From the NCBI GenBank assembly GCA_026389455.1, contig JAPLHV010000036.1, positions 1 through 38,525 of the forward strand: a DNA stretch of 38,525 bases. The letters run 5' to 3'. Position 1 is the first letter of the stretch; the number at the start of each line of letters is the position of its first letter. Below are positions 25,657 through 33,352 of this stretch, piece by piece. The DNA comes from Coprothermobacterota bacterium (GTDB lineage: Bacteria; Caldisericota; JANLFM01). The notes under the pieces were generated by a model that did not search any database, was not told the DNA's origin, and worked only from the letters and a program-made list of their open reading frames with translations. Both the position numbers and the translations under genes were made by a program.

Positions 25657-26262
25657 ATGCAGCTCAACATGATCGTGGCCGGCGTCGGTGGACAAGGATC
25701 CGTGCTGGCCTCTCACATCATCGCCGAGGCGGCGATCGCCCATGGGCTGGCCGTCCGTGTTGGGGAAACTTTCGGAGCAGCCATGCGCGGCGGCGCTGTC
25801 GCCTCCCATGTGCGCATGGGGGATGTGGCCAGTCCCTTGGTGAAGAAGGGGGGAGCCGACGCCATCCTCGCTTTGGAGCCCCTTGAGGGTCTCCGCGTCG
25901 GGGTCGATTACCTCTCTCCGGAAGGGATCGTAATCCTCAACACCTGTCCCAATTATCCGGTAGACACCTCCATCGGCGTCTTTCCCTACCCCCCGCTGGA
26001 AAGGATCCAGGCTGATCTAAGGTCTCTGGGCAAGACGGTCTACGCTTTTGACGCTACCGAGCTGGCCATTCAGGCCGGAAACGCCCGCACCCTGAACGCA
26101 GTGATCCTGGGCGCCTTGGCCGGGACCGGCTTGCTCCCTTTCTCCGCGCAGATACTGGAAGAAGCCTTGGCCGCCCGCGTCCCCGCCTCTTCCCTGGAGA
26201 GCAATCGCGCCGCCTTCCGTTTGGGTTTGCAGCGCCTGGAGGAGTTGAAAAAAGGTGCCTGA
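25657..26262 (+). CDS. iorB: Indolepyruvate:ferredoxin oxidoreductase, beta subunit
   Basis: This gamma-domain (2-oxoacid:acceptor oxidoreductase catalytic) subunit has 201 residues, typical of IorB. Motifs are GVGGQGSVLAS at the start and ETFGAAMRGGAVASHVR. I choose the ATG at 25657 because AGGAGG lies nine bases upstream. An in-frame ATG at 25621 lies inside the end of iorA and would add 12 basic residues unlike the family. The gene follows the iorA stop by two bases and overlaps the ACD beta gene by eight bases. Confidence 0.9.
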   Translation: MQLNMIVAGVGGQGSVLASHIIAEAAIAHGLAVRVGETFGAAMRGGAVASHVRMGDVASPLVKKGGADAILALEPLEGLRVGVDYLSPEGIVILNTCPNYPVDTSIGVFPYPPLERIQADLRSLGKTVYAFDATELAIQAGNARTLNAVILGALAGTGLLPFSAQILEEALAARVPASSLESNRAAFRLGLQRLEELKKGA

Positions 26263-26917
26263 CGCCCTCTTCCTGACCGAGCCAGCCTGTTACCGGCTGC
26301 TAGCGGCAGAGGGGCTTCCCATCCCGCCTCACTTCCTCGCCCATAGCCCGGAAGAGGCTGCTGAGAAAGCTGCCTTGTTGGGCTTCCCGGTGGTTCTCAA
26401 AATAGTCTCCCCGCAGGTCGTACATAAAAGCGAGGCGGGCGGAGTGCGCGTTGCTCTCGCTGACGCAGAGGCTGTCCGTCAGGCCTACCGGGCGGTCGAG
26501 TCCTCCGTCCACGCCTTCCGCCCTGAAGCTGTCATCGAAGGGATGCTGCTGTTGCCTCAATTTCAGGGCGGAACCGAGTTGATCGTGGGAGGCCTGCGTG
26601 ACATCCAGTTCGGCCCGACCGTGATGTTCGGGTTGGGCGGCATCTTCGTCGAGCTGCTCAAGGATGTCTCCTTCCGCGTCGCCCCGATTGATGCTGCGGA
26701 GGCATCGGAGATGATCAGGGAAATCAAAGGGTACCCTCTCTTGAACGGTTTCCGCGGACGTCTGCCCTTGGACCTGGAGGCGTTGGCTGTATTCCTGGCC
26801 GATCTCTCTCGACTGTTGGATCGCCACCCGGAGATCGAGGAGCTGGACCTAAACCCGGTCTTCCTCTTCCCCGAAGGGCTGGCTCTTGCCGACGCCCGAA
26901 TCAAAGTGACTGCTTAA
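26255..26917 (+). CDS. ADP-forming acyl-CoA synthetase, beta (ATP-grasp) subunit
   Basis: This is the ATP-grasp subunit of 220 residues, matching archaeal-type ACD beta. FPVVLKIVSPQVVHKSEAGGV (residues about 44-64) is the nucleotide-binding ATP-grasp motif. GGTELIVGGLRDIQFGPTVMFGLGGIFVE and ELDLNPVFLF complete the fold. It starts at GTG (26255) inside the end of iorB. It would take the phosphoryl group from the alpha subunit to ADP, so that aryl-acetyl-CoA from IorAB yields ATP. The gene order alpha, iorA, iorB, beta suggests a dedicated complex. Confidence 0.88.
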   Translation: MPDALFLTEPACYRLLAAEGLPIPPHFLAHSPEEAAEKAALLGFPVVLKIVSPQVVHKSEAGGVRVALADAEAVRQAYRAVESSVHAFRPEAVIEGMLLLPQFQGGTELIVGGLRDIQFGPTVMFGLGGIFVELLKDVSFRVAPIDAAEASEMIREIKGYPLLNGFRGRLPLDLEALAVFLADLSRLLDRHPEIEELDLNPVFLFPEGLALADARIKVTA

Positions 26918-27102
26918 GCCTCGCTCCCCGAGTCGGCCGGAGGTCTACCACCTGTCCTGAGCGTCGTAAAGAATCTTGCGGAGGGACAGCGGCATCCCCG
27001 AGCAGGAGACTCTGGAGAAGCTGGGTCTCTTAGATGCCATTGTCGCGCTTGATGGTTTTGCCGATGGCAAGGCGCAACCGGGTGTAAAAGACTAAGATAC
27101 TA

Positions 27103-27180
27103 GATAGCCCCCGGCAGCATGTGTAGGGGCGGGTTTCAAACCCGCCCTCCCCGGCAGCATGATAGCCCCCGGCAGGGTGT
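27103..27180. repeat. G/C-rich repeat units interrupted by a palindromic element
   Basis: A unit GATAGCCCCCGGCAGCAT (27103-27120) is followed by the palindromic element at 27123-27150. Then comes the rest of another unit (CCGGCAGCAT) and GATAGCCCCCGGCAGGGTGT ending at 27180. The palindrome appears to have landed within the array. Confidence 0.85.
27123..27150. repeat. Palindromic GGGCGGGTTT-type repeat, copy 1
   Basis: The element reads GTAGGGGCGGGTTTC and then AAACCCGCCCTCC: two nearly complementary halves. A second copy lies in frame in the activase gene (33720-33748). Repeats of this kind are, from memory, abundant in some Chloroflexota and cyanobacterial genomes. Confidence 0.85.
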
Positions 27181-27216
27181 ACCAACAAAGCTACTTCCAG
27201 GGAAAAGGAGCAAATA

Positions 27217-28561
27217 ATGTATAAAGCCAAGCTGTCAATCCTCTCTCTTAGCGAAATTGAACAGATCCACCGCGCCACCCTGCGCGTGCTCTGGCAGACC
27301 GGCGTCCTCATCAAGGATCCCGAGGCCCGCAAGGTGCTGAAGCGGGAAGGGGCCAAGGTGGACGAGGAGGCCATGCGGGTGCGCGTCCCCGCCTACCTGG
27401 TGGAGGAGGCGGTGGGGTTGGCCCCGGAGACTTTCACCCTCTACGGCCGGGATCCGGCCAAGCGCTATGTGGTGGACGTGGACACCTTCTTCCTGGAGCC
27501 GATGATCGGCCGCCTCTACATCTACGACTACCCGGCCGGCGCCATCCGCCGCACCTCGCTGGAGGACGTCGAGCGCTTGGTGCGGGTGGCTGACGCCCTG
27601 CCCAACTACCACCTGCTGCACTCCGGGGCAATCATGCCGGAGATCCAGGGTTGCTCGATCGGAACCAGCCATGCTCACGGCTACCTGGCCTCGCTGCGCA
27701 ACACCACCAAAGTGGTGAAGTGCTCCAGCCGGGAGAAGCGGGTGGCCGAGGAGATGGTCGAGATGGCGGCCATCGTCGCCGGCGGAGTGGAGGAGCTGCG
27801 GAAGCGCCCCAACACCTTCACCACTGACAACCCAGTGGCGCCCCTGCAGCACGACAGGGAGCAGACCGAGGGGATGCGCGTCTTCGGACACTACGGCCTC
27901 CCGGTGGATATCACCAGCGAGCCGCAGGCCGGGGCCACGGCTCCCGTCACTCTGGCCGGCCTCCTGGTGCAGCAGAACGCTGACGTCCTCTCCGGGGTGG
28001 TCATCGCCGAGCTCTGCAACCCCGGCGCTCCTCTCTGGTACGGCACCTGCGGGGCAGTGATGGACCTCAAGCTGGGGCGAATCGCCCTTGGTTCGATCGA
28101 GGCCGGCATCATCAACGCGGCCACCGCCCAACTGGCTCACTATTACGGCCTCCCCTGCCGCGGCACGGGGTCGACCACGGAGTCCAAGACGATCGACTTC
28201 CAGGCCGGGGTGGAGGCTGCCCAGACGCTGCTCTTCTGCGCCCTGGGGGGGACCAATATGATGTTCTACCCGGGCTGCATGGAAGGGGGGGTGGCTGTCT
28301 CCCTGGAGCGGCTGGTGCTGGACAACGAGATCGCTGGGATGGCCTACCGGGCTTTACGGGGGGTGGAGGTGAACGAGGAGAGCCTGGCTACCGAGGTGAT
28401 CGACCGGGTCGGGCCGGCCGGGCACTTCCTGGGACAGCGAGCGGGCTCACCGGGAGGTGCAGCGGATCCTGAGCGAACACCAGGCGCCGCCCTTGCCGGG
28501 AAAGGTGGAGGAAGAGCTCTTGAAGGTCATTGAAGGTGTCGATCGGAGGAACCGGAACTGA
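27217..28561 (+). CDS. MttB-superfamily corrinoid methyltransferase, non-pyrrolysine, frameshifted near the C-terminus
   Basis: This COG5598 protein is related to trimethylamine methyltransferase MttB and to the glycine-betaine enzyme MtgB. The N-terminal IHRATLRVLWQTGVLI and the region GLPCRGTGSTTESKTIDFQAG are typical. In MttB the pyrrolysine falls in this second region; here sense codons run through it and there is no in-frame TAG. The long frame ends at 28533 after a C-terminus unlike the family. From 28433 the next frame reads DSERAHREVQRILSEHQAPP and on to a stop at 28559-28561, which is the expected MttB end and abuts the next gene. A one-base shift at CTGGGACAG (28429-28437) is needed. 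The ATG has AAAGGAG six bases upstream. It would transfer a methyl group from a quaternary or tertiary amine to the corrinoid protein encoded at 29633. Confidence 0.85.
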
Positions 28562-28562
28562 G

Positions 28563-29636
28563 ATGAAGGAGACAAGCAGCGGCAGCAAAGAGACAACAAG
28601 CGACGCCAAGCTTTTTGATGTGCGCTTTCTCTACCTCAGCCAGGCTGATGTGGTGCGGGCCGGGTTGACCATGAAGATGGCCGTCCAGGCGATGGAGGAC
28701 GCTCTCTCCCTCTTCAGTGAGGGGAAGACGATCATGCCCTACAAGACCGTCCTCGACCTGGACGAGCATAAGCGGGGGCGGATCAACGCCATGCCGGCCT
28801 ACGTCGGCGGAAGCTACGAGGTGATGGGGATCAAGTGGATCGGCGGTTTCCCCCCCAACGTCGACAAGGGATGGCCGCGAGCCACCGCTTTGTTGATCCT
28901 CAACGACTCCTGGAACGGATTCCCCTTGGCCCTGATGGACTCCACCCTCATCAGCGCAGTGCGCACCGGGGCGGTGACCGGGGTGGGGGCCAAGTACCTG
29001 GCCCGGCCGGACTCCCACAGCGTGGCCATGATCGGGGCTGGGGTTCAGGCGCGCACCCAGTTGGAGGCACTGGCGACGGTGCTGCATCAACTGGAGACGG
29101 TGCGGGTTTATGACCCCCGCCTGGAAAGAGCGGAGGCCTACGCCCTGGAGATGAGCGCCAAGCTGGGGCTGCAGGTGAAAGCGGTGGGGAGCGCCGAGGA
29201 GGCCTGCCGGGGGGCTGATGTCATCGTCACGGTGACGGTGGCTGATGAGCCGATCGTCAAGGAGGAGTGGTTCAAGGAGGGCGGTTTCTTCGCTGCCGTC
29301 GGCTCCTACCGCGAGGAGGAGGACGAGCTGGTGCTGAGCGCGGACAAGGTGATCCTGGACGGGATCGACCACGTGCTGCACCGGGAGACCCCCATCGTCG
29401 CTCAGTTGGTCCTCTCCGGCCGGATGAAGCGGGAGCAGATCTACGCCGAGATGGGGGAGATCGTGCTGGGGCGGAAGCCGGGACGGGAGAACGCCAAGGA
29501 ACGCATCTTCTACTCGCCGATCGGGATGGCCGTGGACGACATCGTCCTGGCCAAGCAGGTCTACGACTTGGCCAAGGCCAAGGGCGTGGGGCAAATGCTG
29601 TCGTTGATGGGAAATCCAGAAGGAGTCGTCCGATGA
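28563..29636 (+). CDS. Ornithine cyclodeaminase/mu-crystallin family protein
   Basis: This NAD(P)-dependent protein has 357 residues from the ATG at 28563. An upstream in-frame TTG at 28530 lies inside the corrected end of the methyltransferase gene and is less likely. Family features are the substrate lysine in MGIKWIGG, ISAVRTGA, the nucleotide loop IGAGVQARTQ and VYDPR. Relatives include ornithine cyclodeaminase, alanine dehydrogenase and ketimine reductase. In this cluster it may act on the demethylated amine or imine product; the actual reaction is unknown. Its stop overlaps the start of the corrinoid protein gene (ATGA). Confidence 0.85.
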   Translation: MKETSSGSKETTSDAKLFDVRFLYLSQADVVRAGLTMKMAVQAMEDALSLFSEGKTIMPYKTVLDLDEHKRGRINAMPAYVGGSYEVMGIKWIGGFPPNVDKGWPRATALLILNDSWNGFPLALMDSTLISAVRTGAVTGVGAKYLARPDSHSVAMIGAGVQARTQLEALATVLHQLETVRVYDPRLERAEAYALEMSAKLGLQVKAVGSAEEACRGADVIVTVTVADEPIVKEEWFKEGGFFAAVGSYREEEDELVLSADKVILDGIDHVLHRETPIVAQLVLSGRMKREQIYAEMGEIVLGRKPGRENAKERIFYSPIGMAVDDIVLAKQVYDLAKAKGVGQMLSLMGNPEGVVR

Positions 29637-30295
29637 GCAACGAAAGTGAAATCTTCCAAAAGCTGGCCCAGTCAATCTGGGATTTCGACCCTGACGCTGC
29701 CGCGGCCGCCGCCAAAGAGGCCCTCGCTGCCGGGATCGCCCCGGCGCGGGCGGTGGAGGAAGGCTTCTCCCCGGCGATCCGCGAGCTGGGGGACAAGTTC
29801 GATCGCATGGAGGTCTTCCTTCCCGAGCTGGTGATGGCTGCCGGGGCGATGAAGGCCGGCGTCAATGTCTTCGAGGAAGCGATGAAGAAGGCTGGCGGCA
29901 GCCTGGCCAACAAAGGGGTGGTAGTGCTGGGGACAGTGGAGGGGGACATCCACGACATCGGCAAGACCATCGTCGGGGCGATGCTCTCCTCGGCTGGCTA
30001 CAAGGTCGTTGACCTGGGAGTGGAGATCTCCGTCCCCCGCTTCCTGGAGGCGGCCGACGAAGCCAAGGCCGACATCATCGCCGCCTCGGCCCTGCTCTCC
30101 ACGACCATGCTGCGCCAGAAGGACCTGGTCGAGTTCCTCACCAGCCGTGGCAAGAAGGAGAAATACATCGTCATCGTCGGTGGGGCGCCGGTCACCCAGG
30201 AGTGGGCCGACAAGATCGGCGCCGACGCATACGCCCGCGACGCGCAGCAAGCCATCAAGGTACTGGACGGCCTGATGGCGACTCGGCGAGCGTAA
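29633..30295 (+). CDS. Corrinoid (B12-binding) methyl-carrier protein, MtbC/MtmC/MttC family
   Basis: This 220-residue protein carries methyl groups on cobalamin between methyltransferases. It has the N-terminal helical cap (LPELVMAAGAMKAGV) and a C-terminal Rossmann B12 domain with GDIHDIGK, where His107 is the expected lower cobalt ligand. SALLSTTM and VIVGGAPVT complete the B12 pocket. The ATG at 29633 overlaps the stop of the preceding gene and has AAGGAG seven bases upstream. It is the only corrinoid protein in the window, so it probably serves both flanking methyltransferases (27217 and 30321). Confidence 0.93.
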   Translation: MSNESEIFQKLAQSIWDFDPDAAAAAAKEALAAGIAPARAVEEGFSPAIRELGDKFDRMEVFLPELVMAAGAMKAGVNVFEEAMKKAGGSLANKGVVVLGTVEGDIHDIGKTIVGAMLSSAGYKVVDLGVEISVPRFLEAADEAKADIIAASALLSTTMLRQKDLVEFLTSRGKKEKYIVIVGGAPVTQEWADKIGADAYARDAQQAIKVLDGLMATRRA

Positions 30296-30320
30296 CCTCT
30301 CCCTTCGGAAGGAGAACGAG

Positions 30321-31685
30321 ATGGATCTCTCTCTAATCCTCAAACGCTCGGAATTGGGCGCCCTCACTACAGGGGATGAATTCCTGCTGAAGAGCGTCTC
30401 TATGAACACCATGCGCCTGGCCCGCGAGGCCAAGCTAAAGTTTGACCCCCAGATCCTGGTCAACCAGGACGATGAAGCTGCCGACCGTCTCTTTCAGGCC
30501 GGCCGGCAATTGCTGCTGGAGACCGGCCTCTACTGCACATCCAGTCGCCGCGTGATCCGCTTCAGCGAGCGAGAGCTGGACGAGCGCCTGAAATGCCTGC
30601 CCGGCCAAGTGACGGTGGGACAAGGCAAAGAGCTGCACACGGTACGACACCGCGGCGTGGAGGACTCCGCCTTCCCGACCATCTTCGGGGGTCCCTTCAA
30701 CTGCGACACCGATGAGGCCACCTTTGTCAAGTTCAACGAGGCCTACGCGCGCGAGCCCCTCATCGACATCCTCTTCTTCCCGGGCTACCTGAAAGAGCTG
30801 GACGGGATCCTCATCCGACCCGGCTCCGGCCTTTCCACCCGGGCGGCCATCCTCTACGGGCGCTACGCCCGGGAGGCGGTAATGCGCGCCGGCCGACCCG
30901 ACATGCCCATCGCCGGACACGCCGTGATGGCCTTGAACGAGATTGCCTGCTCGAGCGAGGAGTGGGGCCTGCGAAGCACCGACCCGCGAGCGATGGTGCT
31001 GATCTCCGAACTGCAGGTGGACGACGTCACCCTCACCCGCTTGGTCTACTACAAGTCCATCGGCGCTCCCATCTATATGTCTTTTACCCCCTTGATCGGC
31101 GGGTATGGCGGCGGGCCGGAAGGCACTGCCATCACCGCTGTGGCCTCGGTCATCGCCTCTACTTTGCTGGGCGGCGATTTCGTCCACATCGGGCCGCAGC
31201 ACATCAAATTGCGCGTCCAAACCAACCAGCATTCCCTCTGGCTCTCCTCGATCGTCAACCAGGCCATCGCACGAAACAGCCAGATGATCATTACCACCTC
31301 CCACACAACTGCCGGGCGGCCGGGCTCGCTGCAGTTCGCTCTAGAGTTCTCCGCCCTGGCCATCGCCTCGGTAATCAGCGGCTCAAACCAGTCCGGACCC
31401 CGGCCCGCCGAGCCACTCGGCAACAACCAGAATAGCCCCCTGATGTGCCGCCTCTTCGCCGAAGTGGGGCGAGCCACCACCCGAATCGACCGAGCCAAGG
31501 CCAATGAGATCGTGCTGGCCCTCTACCAGGAATACAAGGACCACCTCGACCTGGCCACCTCTCCTCGCGGCAAGACCTTCAACGAGCTCTACGACCTGAA
31601 CACCCTGGAGCCCAGTGAGGAACATTACGCTACCTACCAGGAGGCTCGGGCGAAGCTGCTCGCCCTGGGGCTTCCCCTGGACTAG
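30321..31685 (+). CDS. Homologue of monomethylamine methyltransferase MtmB lacking pyrrolysine
   Basis: The 454 residues align over their whole length, as I recall MtmB of Methanosarcina, with matching blocks LLLETGLYCT, FGGP, RAGRPDMPIAG, PLIGGYGGGPEGT, and at the C-terminus GKTFNELYDLNTLEPSEEHY. In MtmB the sequence AGRPGMAV-Pyl-G carries pyrrolysine 202. Here AGRPDMPI-Ala-G has Ala198, encoded by GCC, and there is no in-frame TAG. The TIM-barrel methyltransferase fold is probably kept, but methylammonium activation by pyrrolysine cannot work. It probably methylates the corrinoid protein encoded 26 bases upstream from another substrate. AAGGAG precedes the ATG by seven bases. Confidence 0.85.
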   Translation: MDLSLILKRSELGALTTGDEFLLKSVSMNTMRLAREAKLKFDPQILVNQDDEAADRLFQAGRQLLLETGLYCTSSRRVIRFSERELDERLKCLPGQVTVGQGKELHTVRHRGVEDSAFPTIFGGPFNCDTDEATFVKFNEAYAREPLIDILFFPGYLKELDGILIRPGSGLSTRAAILYGRYAREAVMRAGRPDMPIAGHAVMALNEIACSSEEWGLRSTDPRAMVLISELQVDDVTLTRLVYYKSIGAPIYMSFTPLIGGYGGGPEGTAITAVASVIASTLLGGDFVHIGPQHIKLRVQTNQHSLWLSSIVNQAIARNSQMIITTSHTTAGRPGSLQFALEFSALAIASVISGSNQSGPRPAEPLGNNQNSPLMCRLFAEVGRATTRIDRAKANEIVLALYQEYKDHLDLATSPRGKTFNELYDLNTLEPSEEHYATYQEARAKLLALGLPLD

Positions 31686-31715
31686 GCTTGCCCTCGAGCG
31701 ACGCGAAGGGAGACG

Positions 31716-33305
31716 ATGATGGAACAAACTAGCCCCCGGCAACTTGATAGCCCCCGGCAGCATAATAGCCCCCGGCAGCATAACAGCCCCCGGCAACTTG
31801 ATAGCCCCCGGCAACTTGATAGCCCCCGGCAGGGTGATACTGCCCAGAAGTACCCGCTCCCCTTGGAGCCCTACCCCCTCTACATCAACGGCCGATGGGT
31901 CACCCCGGTTGAGGGGAAGAGCTTCCCGGTGTTGGACCCGAACACCAACGAGGTGGTCGCCGCTATTTACCAGGGTGGCGCAGCCGAGGTGGAAGCTGCT
32001 GTCCAGGCTGCTCGCCGCGCTTTCGACGAGGGATCCTGGGGGCGGATGACCGCCCGTGAGCGCAGCCTCCTGCTGGACCGCTTGGCCGACATCGTCGAGC
32101 GCGACGGTGAACGCTATGCCTATTTAGAGGCGCTGGACACCGGCAAGGTGATCATGCAGGCTATCCACTTCGACGTCCCCCAGGGGGTTGACGCACTGCG
32201 CTACTACTGCGGCAAAGCCCGCGACATCCATGGCGAGACGGTCGACGTGGCCGTCCCCGGCTTCTGGAACTACCGCCTCTGGCAGCCTGTCGGGGTGGTG
32301 CTGGAGATCCTCCCCTGGAACGGCCCCCTGATGATGGGGCTGCAGAAGGTGGCCGGAATCCTGGCAGCCGGCAACACCGTCATCATCAAACCCCCGTCCG
32401 ACGCCTCTCTGGCTTTGGTGGAATTGGCCAAGGCCTTCCAGGAGGCCGGCTTCCCCCCCGGCGTAGTGAACGTGGTCACCGGTCCCGGCAGCAGCGTGGG
32501 CGAGGCTCTGGCTCGCCACCCCGGCATCGACATGATCTCGGTCACCGGTTCCACCGCCACAGGAACTCGAGTGATGGAGCTGGCTGCGCCGGGGATTAAG
32601 AAACTGGCCCTGGAGCTTGGCGGCAAGAACCCCAACATCGTCTTCGCTGACGCTGATCTGGAGCAAGCTAGCGAGTGGGCCAAGGCGGCCATCTTCAATA
32701 ACCAGGGCGAGATCTGCGTCTCCGGCTCCCGCCTTCTCCTGGAGGAAACGATCCACGACGTTTTCCTGGAGAAGTTGGCAGCCAAGACGCAAGCCCTGCG
32801 CATCGGCTTCTCCATCGATCCCGCCAGCGAGGTGGGACCCCTCATCAACCGCGGCCAGCAGGAGAAGGTGCTGGGATATATCGAAGCCGGTCTGGCCGAA
32901 GGGGCACGGCTCCTGATCGGAGGCGCGGCGCCCGTCGAGGCTCGGCTAACGCGAGGGAATTTCGTCCTCCCCACTATTTTCGACCGGGTCACACCGGAAA
33001 TGCGCATCGCCAACGAGGAGATCTTCGGACCGGTTCTCTCGGTGCTCGCCTTCCACGATGAAGAGGAAGCCCTGCGTATCGCCAACGGGGTGGAGTACGG
33101 CCTGGCCGGAGCTATTTGGACCCGCGACCTGGGCCGCGCTCACCGCTTGGCTCGGCAGTTGCGGGCCGGCCAGGTCTATGTGAACACCTACTACAGCAAG
33201 GCCATGGTGGAATCTCCCGGCGTCGGCTGGAAGAAGAGCGGCATCGGCGGGGTGGGGATTACCAAATACATGCAGCCCAAGACGATCTTCGTCTCGGAGA
33301 GCTGA
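31716..33305 (+). CDS. Aldehyde dehydrogenase family protein with repeat-derived N-terminus
   Basis: This NAD(P)-dependent aldehyde dehydrogenase, 529 residues, is of the betaine-aldehyde/aminoaldehyde group. It has the catalytic Cys334 in NQGEICVSGSR, the general-base Glu300 in LELGGKNP, the PWNGPLMMG and IIKPPSDASL cofactor region, and SVTGSTATG. It probably oxidises an aldehyde made in the same pathway, for example an aminoaldehyde from a methylated amine. Residues 6-41 are six hexapeptides SPRQLD or SPRQHN, encoded by six 18-bp repeat units directly after the first codons. The normal domain begins near YPLYINGRWV. GAAGGGAG lies before the ATG, so the repeat is translated. Confidence 0.9.
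   Translation: MMEQTSPRQLDSPRQHNSPRQHNSPRQLDSPRQLDSPRQGDTAQKYPLPLEPYPLYINGRWVTPVEGKSFPVLDPNTNEVVAAIYQGGAAEVEAAVQAARRAFDEGSWGRMTARERSLLLDRLADIVERDGERYAYLEALDTGKVIMQAIHFDVPQGVDALRYYCGKARDIHGETVDVAVPGFWNYRLWQPVGVVLEILPWNGPLMMGLQKVAGILAAGNTVIIKPPSDASLALVELAKAFQEAGFPPGVVNVVTGPGSSVGEALARHPGIDMISVTGSTATGTRVMELAAPGIKKLALELGGKNPNIVFADADLEQASEWAKAAIFNNQGEICVSGSRLLLEETIHDVFLEKLAAKTQALRIGFSIDPASEVGPLINRGQQEKVLGYIEAGLAEGARLLIGGAAPVEARLTRGNFVLPTIFDRVTPEMRIANEEIFGPVLSVLAFHDEEEALRIANGVEYGLAGAIWTRDLGRAHRLARQLRAGQVYVNTYYSKAMVESPGVGWKKSGIGGVGITKYMQPKTIFVSES
31731..31838. repeat. In-frame array of six 18-bp units at the aldehyde dehydrogenase N-terminus
   Basis: Six perfect-period units of AGCCCCCGGCAACTTGAT, with variants ending CAGCATAAT, CAGCATAAC and CAGGGTGAT. 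It begins five codons after the start and is read in the SPRQLD frame. Confidence 0.96.
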
Positions 33306-33352
33306 GGGACGCCGCTGACCCCTCCAGCCGAAGAAGTGGGCGTCGCGGGAGG

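Larger units (their letters stand above)
26918..27216. other. 299-base gap before the methyltransferase cluster, with a possible gene remnant
   Basis: The right part holds nested repeat elements (27103-27180). The left part has a 39-codon open frame (26976-27095, TTG start) whose translation looks protein-like: IPEQETLEKLGLLDAIVALD and a short tail. I cannot assign it to a family. It lacks a clear ribosome site, so it may be the C-terminal remnant of a lost gene. No convincing promoter was found, although TAAGAT at 27093-27098 is a possible -10. Confidence 0.4.

Noticed and set aside
29204-29220. CTGCCGGGGGGCTGATG in the ornithine-cyclodeaminase-family gene, similar to the repeat
   Set aside because: It has one extra G and encodes the ordinary family segment EEACRGADVIVT, so it is chance similarity.
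27217-31685. Pyrrolysine-containing methyltransferases
   Set aside because: Both methyltransferase frames read through the pyrrolysine positions with sense codons. No in-frame TAG interrupts them and no pyl genes are in the window.
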